From positions 81,372,862-81,436,861 of the forward strand of contig NC_080584.1 in the NCBI RefSeq assembly GCF_029962835.1: 64,000 nt of DNA, in the 5' to 3' direction. This DNA comes from Magnolia sinica. Taxonomy: Eukaryota; Streptophyta; Magnoliopsida; Magnoliales; Magnoliaceae. Below are positions 11,734-22,440 of this stretch, in pieces. The position numbers and the translations under genes were made by a program. Under the pieces are notes generated by a model. It made no database searches and was not told the origin of the DNA. It worked only from the letters and a program-made list of their open reading frames with translations. Each line of letters starts with the position of its first letter. Positions within the stretch are counted from its first letter, which is position 1.

Positions 11734-12549
11734 TGTTATGGGTAAAACGGAGCTAAACAAATATATGAGATAGATGGAACTTTACTCTTGCTCGGGTGGT
11801 AGACTCTCAAGAGTTTCAACACCTAGTCAAGGATTCAAGTATCCATAAGTGGTGAAATTCCACTAGTGTGAGTGTGTTGGGTGTGTGCGTGTGTGTGTGT
11901 GTATAAAATGTATGAGATAAATGAGTCAAACAGCCAGATTCGATGACTATAGATTGCTTAAGGGCCGGAAAATTACCACGATCTTTGATGCCGACCAATG
12001 ACTTTGGAGGTCGGCCTTGTTCGCCAACCTCAAGAAATGACATTAACTTCAGGTACCTCAGGTACCGACCTCAGATACCGAACTCGACCTCGGAGGTTGG
12101 CCTCAAATACCGGTCTCGCCCTCGGATACCGACCTCGGCCTCGGGTACCAACCTCGACCTCGAATATCGACCACCAACTCAGAATAAAAATATCCTTGCA
12201 ATATATAAATATAAGATTACCCTCTGAGATCTTTGCCTATGATTATACCGATCGAGGTAAAGTTGGAGATATTCTTGAAGTTAGAGTTCGACTCCAATAT
12301 ATGCCCCTTAAATCAACTCAGATATGTAAATTGTCTAGAAAGCCTATAAATACACCCTTGGTATAGGTAAAGGTACACACAAATACACTAATTTTACTAC
12401 GCCTAATATGAGTCTATAAGCCTGACTTAAGCATCGGAGGGTCCTTGCCTTAACCGGAACCCTCAGTGTCTTCTCTTGTTCTCCATTAAATCACAAATAC
12501 TCCAACTAACAGAAGGCGAGACATGATAGACCAAGTTTCATCATCAACA
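11734..12549 (+). repeat. 3' LTR of the Tat-like element, interrupted by a SINE
   Basis: It aligns with 7147-7746. The extra length is the SINE at 11777-11905 plus expansion of an ~18-bp minisatellite of TACCGACCTCGG-like units at 12040-12180. It ends ATCAACA at 12549. Confidence 0.75.
11777..11905 (+). mobile_element. tRNA-derived SINE, copy 1
   Basis: The head reads CTTGCTCGGGTGGTAGACTC (A-box-like) followed by GGATTCAAGTATCC (B-box-like), as in RNA polymerase III promoters of tRNA-derived SINEs. A (TG)n tail follows. The flanks AAATATATGAGATAGATG (11759-11776) and AAATGTATGAGATAAATG (11906-11923) are an imperfect 18-bp target duplication. Comparison with the sister LTR, which lacks this piece, confirms insertion. 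About 129 bp, without a coding frame. Confidence 0.85.
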
Positions 12550-12857
12550 CAAACCAATAATCAAGACGATTTTTTGTAGCCGTCCATTTGTTTAGCATGC
12601 TGTAGGTTACCGGATGCGGGAATTATTATTGGATGGTTAAAACCAATGGTCGTATTTTAACAAAAATATGTCCACGAACAGGAGGAGACCAGGATCATTC
12701 AACCAAAGTGATCTTGGGCCTCTGACCTAGAGACAGTAGGCCCCACAATTTAGTGGGCTTAATTTGAGTTAATTTATTCACGTGTACAATTCTTATTGCC
12801 TGCCTAGCAAGTGTCATCCACTGCCCGAGTATCATAAAAGGAAGCCGATTAGGTGCC
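12550..12857. other. Short intergenic stretch, nothing recognised
   Basis: No gene is seen. The text GGCCCCACAATTTAGTGGGC near 12730 is a stray fragment related to the foldback family. Confidence 0.5.
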
Positions 12858-13281
12858 CGGGGCTGTGGGGCCCACAGAGATGTTATTGATAAATCTACTC
12901 CGTTCATCTGTTTTAAAAGACGACAATAGGACCGAATTCTAAAAATCAGGAAGATCCGATACTCAGGTGGGATAAACCACACGAAACAGTGGGGATTGAA
13001 CGTCTGGGCTGACACAAGTTTTGTATTGGGATGATATTTGTACCTACAGTTTATCTGTGTTGTAATAACCCTATGAACAGTTTGGATGGAAAATAAACAT
13101 CATGGCCAGCTCCAGGAAGGTTTCAACGGTGGATGTTTCCATTCCCGCTCTTTCATGTATTATGGCTCACCTGAGTTTTGGATTTGCCTGATTTTTATGC
13201 TTATGAAGTATTGTGATCTATTAAAACAGATGGACGGAATGGATTTTTTAAGAACATCTCTGTGGGCCCCACACAGCCCCG
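12858..13281. mobile_element. Foldback element, GTGGGCCCCAC family, copy B
   Basis: The terminal inverted repeat is CGGGGCTGTGGGGCCCACAG at the left, matched by CTGTGGGCCCCACACAGCCCCG at the right. The arms continue through AGAGATGTT, AAACAGTGGGGATTGAACG and their inverted partners, with the loop near 13060. It lies about 700 bp upstream of the gene starting at 13997. It is one of the cleanest copies for defining the family's ends. Confidence 0.8.
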
Positions 13282-13927
13282 CAATTTGCTCCCATCATAT
13301 AAATTAAACCCCCTCGGTAAGTTGCGAGAATGGATTATTACCTGACTCCGTAGGCAGAGCATTTTGATGTCTCCAGATTGTATACCACACACGTGTCATA
13401 ATTTTTTAATGATCTGAACCGTTCATCGTGTGTATTCATCCGTGGATTGATTTTATATATTTTATTTATTTTACTATTTAACTCTAAAATGAATATAATT
13501 TAAAATAATCAGAACCGCTGCATTCTTTTTGGGTTTAGTTTTCATTTGTATCTTATATTTACAGACCTTGAACGGTCTAAAAACTGTGATTTTTGGATCA
13601 TGGCCCAACCACTACTGGACCCACGAGGTAGACGGTTTCGATCTGATCCATACGTGCCATATATTCAGAATAGAAAACGTAAACTGCTATTGTAATTTAC
13701 CCATCATGTATTAACAAATCAAGCTTTAAAATCACATCGGAGCGTCTAGGATGGAACCGTTCATCATCCAACGGTTAAAATTCAACGCGCCCTAACGTCT
13801 AGTTTTCCCACCCAACGGTCGGAAAAAGAATCTCATATAGAGAAAATCTCCCCCACCTAACCATCTCCATTTCATTTCTCCTCCCATCTTCCCTACCAAG
13901 AAAACCCACCAAAACCCTAAAGAAACC

Positions 13928-13972
<45 letters not shown>

Positions 13973-13996
13973 AATCCTCTTCCGAAAATCTCCAAA
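13282..13996 (+). promoter_or_regulatory. Upstream region and 5' leader of the 454-residue protein gene
   Basis: No other gene is seen here. A (TC)n tract of 41 bases lies at 13931-13971, directly before the start codon region, a frequent feature of plant 5' untranslated regions. No clear TATA box was picked out, so the transcription start cannot be placed. Confidence 0.45.
13931..13971 (+). repeat. (TC)n microsatellite in the probable 5' UTR
   Basis: About 20 uninterrupted TC dinucleotides end 25 bp before the ATG at 13997. It is probably length-polymorphic. Pyrimidine tracts here are common in plant leaders. Confidence 0.95.
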
Positions 13997-15361
13997 ATGA
14001 GTATTCTCCAATATCCAGATGCCATTTCCTCCCCAAATGTCCAAATGTACAACAATGCCACTTTTGATGATGTTGACGCCTCTGACGAATACGCCATTAA
14101 AGCTTCTTGGGAACCTCTGCAGTACCTCTCGATCGCCGGATCTGATCCTCTCGAATCCGATTCCAGCAAGGAAAATCGGACCCCCGCCTTCTGCCGATCG
14201 CCCGTCGTGACGAAATCCCAGCCGCCCAACAAGCGGAACTCGCAGGGGAAGCCGTTGAAGCTCCTCTTTAAAGAGGGCCTCCTCAGCCCTCCTCCAACGA
14301 TGACTGATTCCAAGAAGATCGACGCCGAGATTGAAGAGATCGAGAGGGAGATCGGACGGCTGTCGTCGAGATTGGAAGCGCTACGGATCGAGAAGGGGGG
14401 CAAAGATTCGAAGACGGTCGATCGGCGCCAGAGCATCGGACGGATCGTCCCAGCCAAATTCATGGAGCCGAAACAGAACTCGAAGATCGCCGCAAAGAAG
14501 ATCGAAGAATCTCCGGCTACAATCCGCCGAAGAGGCGTCAGTCTCGGGCCGTCGGAGATAGCCAAGGAAGTCAGATTCCGGCAAGCCGAGCCAAAACAGA
14601 GCTCCAAGATCGCCGCAAAGAAGATCGAAGAATCTCCGGCGACAATCCGCAAGAGGGGTGTCAGTCTCGGTCCGTCAGAGATCGCCACCGCCGTCAGATT
14701 CCGGCCTGAAACCACCCCCCTTCACCAGAATCGCCGGAAATCTTGCTTCTTTAAGCTTCCAGAGATAGAAGAAGAAAAGAACGTGAACAGAGAAAGGGGG
14801 AGGAGTCTTAGCTTAAGCCCGAAATCTCGACCGTCCGTTAAAAAGAACGCTGATCCAAGACGTGGAATCTCGACCGTCGGATCAAAGAAGCCAGTCAAGA
14901 GAGACGAGGAAAAGATGCTGACGTATCTCAAGCCCAAGAACCTCTTCAACGGCGAAGGAGAGAACACGTGTACGTCCAAGAAAGCGTCTAAGAACTCGCG
15001 CGTCGTACCGAGCCGTTACGGTCAGATTCCAGAAAACGACAAGAAGAGGACGACACGTGCGCTTTCGTCGTCGTCCGTGCGGGATCCCACACGTGCTGCT
15101 CGTGCGAAGCGGAAATGGGAAAAACCCGAGGAGGGAGAGAAGGGAAGTTCGACGGAGGAATCTCCGACGTCGATCTTAAAAGAGATGGGAGAATTGCTTC
15201 CGAAGATCACAACCGTCCGATGCGAGAGCTTGAGTCCTCGGGATTCGGGACCAGCTAAGAGGGTCGCAGATTTGGTCGGGAGGAAGTCGTATTTTGATCC
15301 GGATGACGTGGCGGACGTGGCAGCGTCGGTTTGTACGGTATTGGGGTTCGAGGAAGAATGA
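13997..15361 (+). CDS. Uncharacterised plant protein, basic and disordered, 454 residues
   Basis: One uninterrupted frame of 454 codons in a single exon, ending TGA at 15359-15361. The first ATG is used; it follows the TC-rich leader and the protein starts MSILQYPDAI. I do not recognise a named family. The N-terminal ~100 residues are acidic to neutral. Residues about 106-133 (KKIDAEIEEIEREIGRLSSR onward) read as a short coiled coil. Residues 157-197 and 198-238 are a 41-residue tandem repeat sharing SKIAAKKIEESPATIR and RGVSLGPSEIA. After that come basic, Ser/Arg/Lys-rich segments (NRRKSCFFKL, RSLSLSPKSRPS) and an acidic C-terminus ending VLGFEEE. The composition suggests a nuclear or cytoskeleton-associated scaffold, but that is inference. 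Codon use is GC-rich relative to the surroundings, as expected of a real exon. The opposite-strand open frame is a shadow of this gene. Confidence 0.8.
   Translation: MSILQYPDAISSPNVQMYNNATFDDVDASDEYAIKASWEPLQYLSIAGSDPLESDSSKENRTPAFCRSPVVTKSQPPNKRNSQGKPLKLLFKEGLLSPPPTMTDSKKIDAEIEEIEREIGRLSSRLEALRIEKGGKDSKTVDRRQSIGRIVPAKFMEPKQNSKIAAKKIEESPATIRRRGVSLGPSEIAKEVRFRQAEPKQSSKIAAKKIEESPATIRKRGVSLGPSEIATAVRFRPETTPLHQNRRKSCFFKLPEIEEEKNVNRERGRSLSLSPKSRPSVKKNADPRRGISTVGSKKPVKRDEEKMLTYLKPKNLFNGEGENTCTSKKASKNSRVVPSRYGQIPENDKKRTTRALSSSSVRDPTRAARAKRKWEKPEEGEKGSSTEESPTSILKEMGELLPKITTVRCESLSPRDSGPAKRVADLVGRKSYFDPDDVADVAASVCTVLGFEEE
14465..14710 (+). repeat. 123-bp in-frame tandem duplication within the gene
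   Basis: Unit 1 (14465-14587) and unit 2 (14588-14710) encode residues 157-197 and 198-238. They differ at few positions, several of them synonymous, and keep the frame. This shows a fairly recent duplication that is tolerated by selection. Confidence 0.9.
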
Positions 15362-16510
15362 TACCCATTTCTTTTACTATTTCAGTACCTTTTTCTGCTT
15401 TTGGTAGAAAGAAGTTTGTGTTGGTACTTTTCGGATACTAAAGTTGGAAGAAAGGGGTGAGTCATAAAAAGAGAAGGGTGTAAATATTAGTTTTTTTTTT
15501 TTTTTTTTTGCTAATTTTTTTTAACTGAAGTGAGTCAGGGTACCGTGTCCGGTGAGCGAGTCGTAAGGCTTGAATCGGAGGTAAGCTTTCTTTTGCTACC
15601 TCTCTGAAATGAGCTTGTTTTGTAGTCTTCTTCTTCTTCTTCTTCTTCTTCTGTTTTTTTTTTTTTTTTTTTGGTAGTAATTTTGTGTTACAATCGTAAT
15701 GGGGTTAGAATAAACGGTCATAATTGATCACAGCCGTCCAAATATTCTGGCAGCTCACTTACATTGGCCCATTATAAGAAGCTTATGCTAAACAGATAAT
15801 TTATATAATATTGATGTCTCGCGTACCAAAACCAAGGTGCAAGCTGGTCGAGCTGACTCATTGGGTCACAGTAGACTAAACATCAGGTCAGGTTCAGGTT
15901 CAAAATAGTGCCGCAGTTCGGGTCCTGAGATCTATCAGCCTTGTTTGGAAGAAGGATCCTTTCTGGACCACACACCCAACAATATTGTAAAACATGCAGA
16001 TCATAATACAGAGATTTATATCCCTTTCAGCGTATTGACAAAATGGTCTACTATGTTCAAAAATAAAATGAAGAAGCAACTTTTAATAACTATGTTTAAA
16101 AGGAAAAAATGAAAAGCAGTTCTCGATAACTACGTTCAAAGAAAAAAATAAGTAAAGAAGTAGCTCTCAATATGATAATAATTAATTCTCTCTCTCATGT
16201 AAAATGTATTCCCTTAAAATGAATTAGGGTTATAAAATTTCATGTGAAATTACTTGTTAGGACACCACAATGATTCAAATTGGCTGCGTCAGTGGACGAT
16301 ACTTGTTAGGTTAGATGCGACGAGGAAATACTAAACATTTAAGCAGCCCGGGTTCAAAACTATGGCTGTTTTGTTTTAGGATATAGGTCGGGTTAGCTTG
16401 GGTCATTTGGATCAACTGATTGATGCGCGCTATATGGGCAGGTTAGGTTAGATTAGGTTGGTCTAAACCCAAGCCTAATTTATGTAAATGAGCTCATTTT
16501 CTAGCATTGG
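15362..16510. other. 3' flank and intergenic DNA with simple repeats
   Basis: The probable 3' UTR follows the stop codon. T-runs occur at about 15490-15510 and 15653-15672, and a (TTC)n tract at about 15625-15650. Between 15840 and 16500 there are TCAGGTTCAGGTTC and GGTTAGGTTAG-like phrases resembling decayed hAT-like sequence. No gene is supported. Confidence 0.5.
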
Positions 16511-16981
16511 CCAATGCACTACCCAACCCAACAACATAGCTTGGATGCAAAACCTATGAAAGATGTCAAATATACTGATGCGATCAGTTTTATCCAAGAG
16601 AATATAATTTACAGATTTCATATTCTAGAATTGACCACTGTTGATAATGGGACAACATTCAATGCCCTTATGAAGAATACAAGATTAAAATTTTAAATTT
16701 ATCACGATATTATGCACAAGCGAATGGCCAAGCAGAAGCCACAAATAATATTCTTAAGAATGTCATCATAAAAATGATTGATGATAAAATCAAAGAATTA
16801 GGTATTTGAAGTTATCATAGGCACTTTGGGCTTGTCAGAATTTTCTAAAGACTAGGACTAAGTTAACCCATTTTGCTTTGACTTATGGTCATGATGCGGT
16901 GCTTTCAATGAAAATAATTGTCCCATTTTTAAGGGTTGCTTATCAAAATCAGTTAACCCCAAAAGAGTTTACTGTGGCTAT
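16511..16981 (+). pseudogene. Ty3/gypsy integrase fossil
   Basis: Fragments resemble the integrase core and following region of plant Ty3/gypsy elements: TVDNGTTFNAL near 16640, and FALTYGHDAVLSMKI near 16870-16910 with IVPFLRVAYQNQL after it. In intact relatives these are DNG-TQF and a TPF-LTYG-EAVLP-type motif. The piece is broken by several changes and truncated on both sides; its right side is cut at 16982 by the LTR inserted there. The rest of the parent element is not found. Confidence 0.65.
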
Positions 16982-18220
16982 TGTCACGCCCCAAACTTGG
17001 AGAACGGGCTCACAAAATTTTCGATCGCCGAATCTATCGCCGACAGCCTCCGTAGAACCCCATTCTCGGCTCCCAGCACCCATTCGTCAGGTTTCGATCC
17101 TGAGATGCTACGAAAAGAATTTTCAACACCAGTTTGATTCGTAATAAGCATAACCAAAGGCATAACCCACAAACAACAATCAAAAACTCCGTTACATTTC
17201 TACTATGATAAAAAACTTTACAAGTACAATGAGCATAAAGGGAAATACAATGATGATAGACCAAAAGCTCCAAAATAATCTGCCACGTACTCAAGCCTCA
17301 GCGCTGCTGCGATCCAACGTCACCTGCACGCAACGGTCGTGTTTAAGCTTATAGAAAGCTTAGAAGGTGGTGAAAGTGTGTGCTCAAGGTGGTAATGCAG
17401 TTATGCAGTATTAGAATAATGCGGAACATGCTGATGAAAGTCAAGAATACCATTAGTCGTACCAAGGCCATGTGGTGTACAATCTGAATGATGTCGGCCA
17501 TACCAAGGTCATGCGATGCGGAATGCAACTCAAGCATACAAATCTTCATCTAAGTCCACATATCAATACAGCTCAAATCTGGGATATCACAGAGGTCTAG
17601 TACACTCTAAACCAGATTGCCGCCCCATTGCGCGCAATAAGGTAAGTGGAAGAGACCTCACTATCCGCCTGCCAATATCGGGCTCCGCTCGTCGATAACG
17701 GACACATTCCTCGAGCTGGTCAGACTCAGCCTAGCTTTGCCCCCCCTCTCGGGCAGGTAAGGCCGCACCCCCTTCCAACCGACCACGACACAGTGGAAAG
17801 CGCAACCATCTGATAATCGACACTCGGCGCTCATACACCCACTCGGTGTAGACGTTGGAGCAACCTCTTAGTACCATAAGGGTTTAGGAACTTTCATCCA
17901 GGGATATCTATAGCACCCCATGTAGAACAAGATTTTTGGTATCCAATCCTGCCAACTACGATACGCCTGTGGAGGCTACGGCCCTGATGTCGCTAGGGCA
18001 TATAGTATACATGTCATATAATGCGAGATGCATGAATCACACAATCCAGTCATACAGCAATCATGCGTGTACTACGCGCTCATGTGGGCATCTCCTTTTT
18101 TCAGGGAGTCCCATAACAATATGTCCAATAGCATATGCTATGATCAATTACTCATCTCATCACAAGCATGCAGATGATGCGTATGGGCATGTATTATGAT
18201 GTTATGTTGTCACATACTCA

Positions 18221-18385
18221 TAAGCGGTATCGATAATCAACATCGATAATCGGTACCGATAATCAGGGTCGATAATCGACGTCGCCCTCGACAATCGGCA
18301 CCGATAATCAGCATCGGTAATTGGCACCGATAATCAGGGTCAATAATCGGCATCGGTCTCAACAATCGGCACCGATAATCAACAG
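18221..18385. repeat. Minisatellite of ~18-bp units inside LTR copy 3
   Basis: About nine degenerate units of the type CACCGATAATCAGCATCGG follow each other. The other two LTR copies lack an array at the matching place, so it expanded in this copy alone. Confidence 0.85.
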
Positions 18386-19428
18386 ATAAATAAAGCGGGG
18401 TCCATAGATGATCAACCGATCAACCCTAGTATAAGGATCGACACCTAACCGTGGTTATATCAAATCCGATAGCACGGAGTCATCCGTCTACGGCGAATGG
18501 GGCCCATTTATTTGGGTTAACCCACAAGAGAATGGGCCTAACCATGCCTAAGGGAAGGTCACAATGTGGACATCCAACCACCATTACCCATCAATGTGGA
18601 CAAATAACCAACATTGCTCCCAAGGAGTGGCCTATATGAGGCCAAACATATAGTGGGCCCATGACCTTATGTACAATCACGATGGCCTCATTTACGTCAC
18701 ATAAGCCTCTTCATATGGGCCAACATACATCTCATTGAGCCTCGAATACACAACAAGTGGGCCTCGCACCTGGGCCTCAAACATATCACAATGAGCCTCT
18801 TATGTCAAGCGGGCCACATCACATGAGCCGCATTATATGGGCCACACCGACGGGCTTCATGTATATCAAATAAGCCGCACTGATGGGCCTCATTTAATTC
18901 AAGTCGGGCCCAACCTTATGTATATTTGAGATCCGACATATTCATAAGTTAGCATAGAGGTAAATGAAGTGAAAACATTATCAACTTAGTTGGAACCTAC
19001 TATGGTCCTTAGAAGTTTGAACGGTAGATGCCGCTATCTACTATTTAAATGGTGGGGTCCACTTGAACTTTAGATCTCACTCTATCTTTTGCCCACGCCA
19101 TAAAATGATATCTCAAATGGTTGGATGGTTTGTATACAACACATGCGTCATGGTGGGTCCCATAGACGCGTGAATGGAACAGGTGGGACCTACTAAACTC
19201 GATGCTATGTACAGCCGCTGGAGGTGGGATCCATCTGCTGCCGTGCATAGCAGAAATAAGGCGGTTGTGCTGCCTCAAAGAGGCAGAGGTGGGTCCATGT
19301 AGGGCCCACCGTCCTATACATATAAAGTATATAATATATATTTATTTATTTCATAAAAAGTTGCTGCTGCTGAGCAGCTTTAAGCATTTAAAGACAGAGG
19401 TGGGTCCCACGTAGGGCCCACCCTCATA

Positions 19429-19530
19429 TATTAGTAATATATATATACAAAATATTGTATTATAATATCTAATATATAATATTATATATTATATATTAAA
19501 TATAATATATTAATATATATATAACACACC
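19429..19530. repeat. AT-only palindromic tract
   Basis: This is a run of TATATATTATAATATATTA-type sequence within LTR copy 3, able to fold on itself. It is low complexity, with no other signal. Confidence 0.8.
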
Positions 19531-21013
19531 CAACGTCCAAGCCGTCCATGGCCTGGACATGCACGTACATCAGGGTGCTGCCCACACGTGGCACAACACA
19601 TGCGTGAGGTGCGGCCCACCCCAATGGATGGACGGCGTAGGTGGGTCCCATGGACCCCACGCCAGCTGGCACTTCACTGTTGCCACTGCCACAAGGATGG
19701 ATGTCAAGACCTTAGCGTGAAACGAGGTATCTTTCACTCGGTCTGCCAGTGAGCTATGGATGTGCGTGTGTACATGCACCAAGGAGGGCCCCACAGGGAC
19801 GTGGGTCCCACTGTCAGACGATTAAGATATAATACATGCACTAAGGGGGCCCACCAAAATGGATGGATGACGTGGGTGGGTCCCATGGACCCCACCGTCA
19901 GGTCACACCCATGTCAATACACACACACCATGCTAGCCACCTCCCCACGTCAGCCCACACTTCACTGCTGGCCACACCTATTGCCAGTACACACCTCATT
20001 GTTAGTTTACATTTCACCGTTAGCCACCCCACTCTCAGATATGTCCACCGTCTCTAGACGGACGGTGTGGATGTACACCTCATCAAGGTGGATCCCACAT
20101 GGCCCACCTGCTTTGAATCAGCCTGATATTTGCGTTTGCTCATCATCCAGGCCCATTGAATGACCTAGATAAAACAGATGGACAGCGTGGGCTAAAAGGG
20201 TAAGATTAAGGCGGGCCACACCGTTTGGATGGGTGGACCGGGTGGATGATATCATACATCAAGGTGGGCCACAAGCCATCATACACAAGAGAGAGAGAGA
20301 GAGAGACATTGGGAGGATGGAGGGGCCCCGCCACTATGGGCCCCTCTTTGATACAGAGGCTACATCAAGGTGGGTCCCAATAGATATGAACCCTTAAATC
20401 AAACAAATAAATGAAAGACAAATTCCAAAATCACCCACCGGCTTCTTCTTGCATCCTAGGTTTCCTTAGCTCCTTAGCTTTGATTCCAACGGAGGAGATG
20501 AGGTTTGGATGGTTGAGATGGGAGATGAGAGGGTAGGAAATGGGCCACACTTGAAGCTTGGGAGGAATGGGAGAGGCTTGGACGGATGGTGCTCTTGGGT
20601 TGCTTGGGAGGTGAATTGAAAAATGAAGGGGAGAGAGAATTGTAAAGGGAGAGAGAGAGTGATGGGTGATGGAGTGATGGATATGGTGAGTTATGGGTGT
20701 AAGGGACTTTTTGACTTTTGTAGCAAATAGTGTAAGAAAAGTATGGGCTTTGTAAGAACTTTTTGACTTTTGTAGTTGCTTGGAAGTGGGTGAAAGGTGA
20801 TGTGTACTTGACATGATGGGATTGATGGGTTGATTGATTGATGTGACATCTCGTAATTCGCATGCGCGACGTTTTCCTCGCACCACTATGGGCCCCTCTC
20901 TCTTTCTTTTCCCTCCCTAGAATGAAGTGGGCCCTACCAAAACATGTTAAATCCACTCCATTCACCAATGGTGAGGCCCACCACATTTTAGGCAAAAATC
21001 CACCATCCGGTGG

Positions 21014-21015
<2 letters not shown>

Positions 21016-21087
<72 letters not shown>
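21016..21087. repeat. (TA)n microsatellite
   Basis: About 72 bases of nearly pure TA dinucleotide lie near the left end of LTR copy 2. Confidence 0.95.
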
Positions 21088-21089
<2 letters not shown>

Positions 21090-21963
21090 TATATTATACT
21101 TATATTATACTAATATATAAATATATATGTATATATATAGTTGGTGGGCCACGTCCATGTGGGACCCACCACAATGCATGTGTTTATCCATACCGTCCAG
21201 TGTCACTGGACGCTGGACGGGCGATGCTAACATGGAGTGTGTATACTGACATGGGTGTGTACTTGTAAAAGAAAAAGAAGAAAAGAGAAAGAAGTGGTGG
21301 GCCACTCATACAGGCCCCACCTTGATGTATATATTTAATCCAAGCCATTCATTCCATTCTCGGGATTATTTTAGGCGTTGAGCCGAGATATGAAATTAAT
21401 CCGAGCATCTGGTGGGCCGTAGCATGGAAAATGGTGGTCCTTACCGTTAAAAATCCACTTGATGACCCTATACACGAAAATACCTCGGATATTAGACCTG
21501 TTGGGCTTGTCTTGAGCCGTAGGAGCAAGTGGACGGAGTAAATTTTGTTGATATGGGCCCCACCTAGGAAATTCTGTGGAAAAACAGATTTAAAAAATAT
21601 ATATATAAGCAGCGGCAACAATTGCTGTCGCTGACAGAAGGCACAGGCAACGCTTGCGCTGGCTGCCTGGCGGACGACCGGTTGGGCCTCACGGCTCCCG
21701 CTGTGGGCCCCCATCGTGATGCGTTTCAAACATCAACACCTTGCATTTGATGGGTCCCCTTTGTCCACAGGACATCCCCAAAAATCAGCCGTAAACGGAA
21801 CTCAGGCGGGCCATATCATCTAAAATCATGTGAAGACATGCCCAAAACATATAAAATCATCTAGTGGGGCCTACCTGAGTTTTGGATGTTGCTGAAACTT
21901 GGTCTGGACCGTCAGCCAGGTGGGACTCACATAATGGGTGGGCTGGATTTGTGAACCACGTTT

Positions 21964-22440
21964 CGGTGGGCCCCACGCCCACCCCCAGGTCCAAGTGACC
22001 TTATAAACAGGTTGGACAACATATAAATATCACGGTGGGCTCCTGCCCACGTGACAGATTGGTGGCAAATAAATATTTCAGTGGGCCCTACCCCCTGGTC
22101 CACATGACCTTATGAACTGTTAGATGGCAAATAAATGCTCCGGTGGGCCCCAGTCCCACCCAGGTCCACGTGGCCTTGTGAACAGGTTGGATGTAAATAA
22201 ACGTTTATGGTGGGCCCTGGTCCACATGACCTGATGTACAGGTTGGATGTAAATAAATATTACAAGTGGGCCCAGGTGGGTGGAAAATAAATATTACAAG
22301 TGGGCCCAGGTGGGTGGAAAATAAATATTACAGTGGGCCCTACCTTGGTCCCGTGGCCTTATGATCAATTGGGTGGAAAATAAACCTTATGTTGATCCCT
22401 AGGTTGGGTGGAAAATAAACATTATGGTAGGCCCCACTTG
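21964..22440 (+). repeat. ~60-bp tandem array of GTGGGCCC units in LTR copy 2
   Basis: Seven to eight units share the order GGTGGGCCC, CCTGGTCCACATGACC, TTATGAACAGGTTGGATG and AAATAAATATTAC. Two shortened units of 34 bp at 22251-22318 are identical. The unit resembles the central part of the foldback family (AACAGGTTGGATGG...AAATAAACATCACGGTGGGCC), so the array may derive from such an element. Confidence 0.8.

Larger units (their letters stand above)
7147..12549 (+). mobile_element. Old non-autonomous Ty3/gypsy element, Tat-like (fossil)
   Basis: The element has direct LTRs at 7147-7746 and 11734-12549, beginning TGGTATGGGTAAA and TGTTATGGGTAAA and both ending ATCAACA. The flanks AAAAC (left) and CAAAC (right) look like a 5-bp target duplication with one change. 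A purine tract AAAGTAGGAGGC precedes the 3' LTR. The interior keeps gag-like sequence but I find no pol, so it is broken or non-autonomous with many disabling changes. By eye the LTRs differ at roughly 15% of sites, which makes it old. A ~1.9-kb LTR-like sequence and a SINE have inserted into it. Confidence 0.75.
16982..20848 (-). mobile_element. Long LTR of the copy 1/copy 2 family, reverse orientation (copy 3)
   Basis: On the plus strand it begins TGTCACGCCCCAAAC, the reverse of the GGGGCGTGACA end of the other copies, and matches them inverted through about 18960. The far end is placed at the TGTGACA of 20842-20848 because the sequence in between reads like LTR body: GTGGGTCCCA-rich text, then a purine/pyrimidine-rich leader around 20420-20830. 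That boundary is less certain. No clear target duplication is visible and no coding region is present. It lies inside an integrase fossil. Confidence 0.55.

Noticed and set aside
13792-14715. Long minus-strand open frame of about 307 codons
   Set aside because: It is antisense to the 454-residue gene, and its composition mirrors that gene's codon structure, including a translated GA repeat.
18221-18385. Regular short repeats resembling a CRISPR array
   Set aside because: Units abut without unique spacers and the setting is a plant LTR; it is a minisatellite.
1639-20841. Reading LTR copies 1 and 2 as the two ends of one 24-kb element
   Set aside because: No primer-binding site after 1638 and no polypurine tract before 20842, and the region between contains host genes and unrelated elements.
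20431-20995. Overlapping minus-strand frames of 151 and 173 codons
   Set aside because: They fall in the low-complexity purine/pyrimidine leader of an LTR; two frames open together indicates composition bias.
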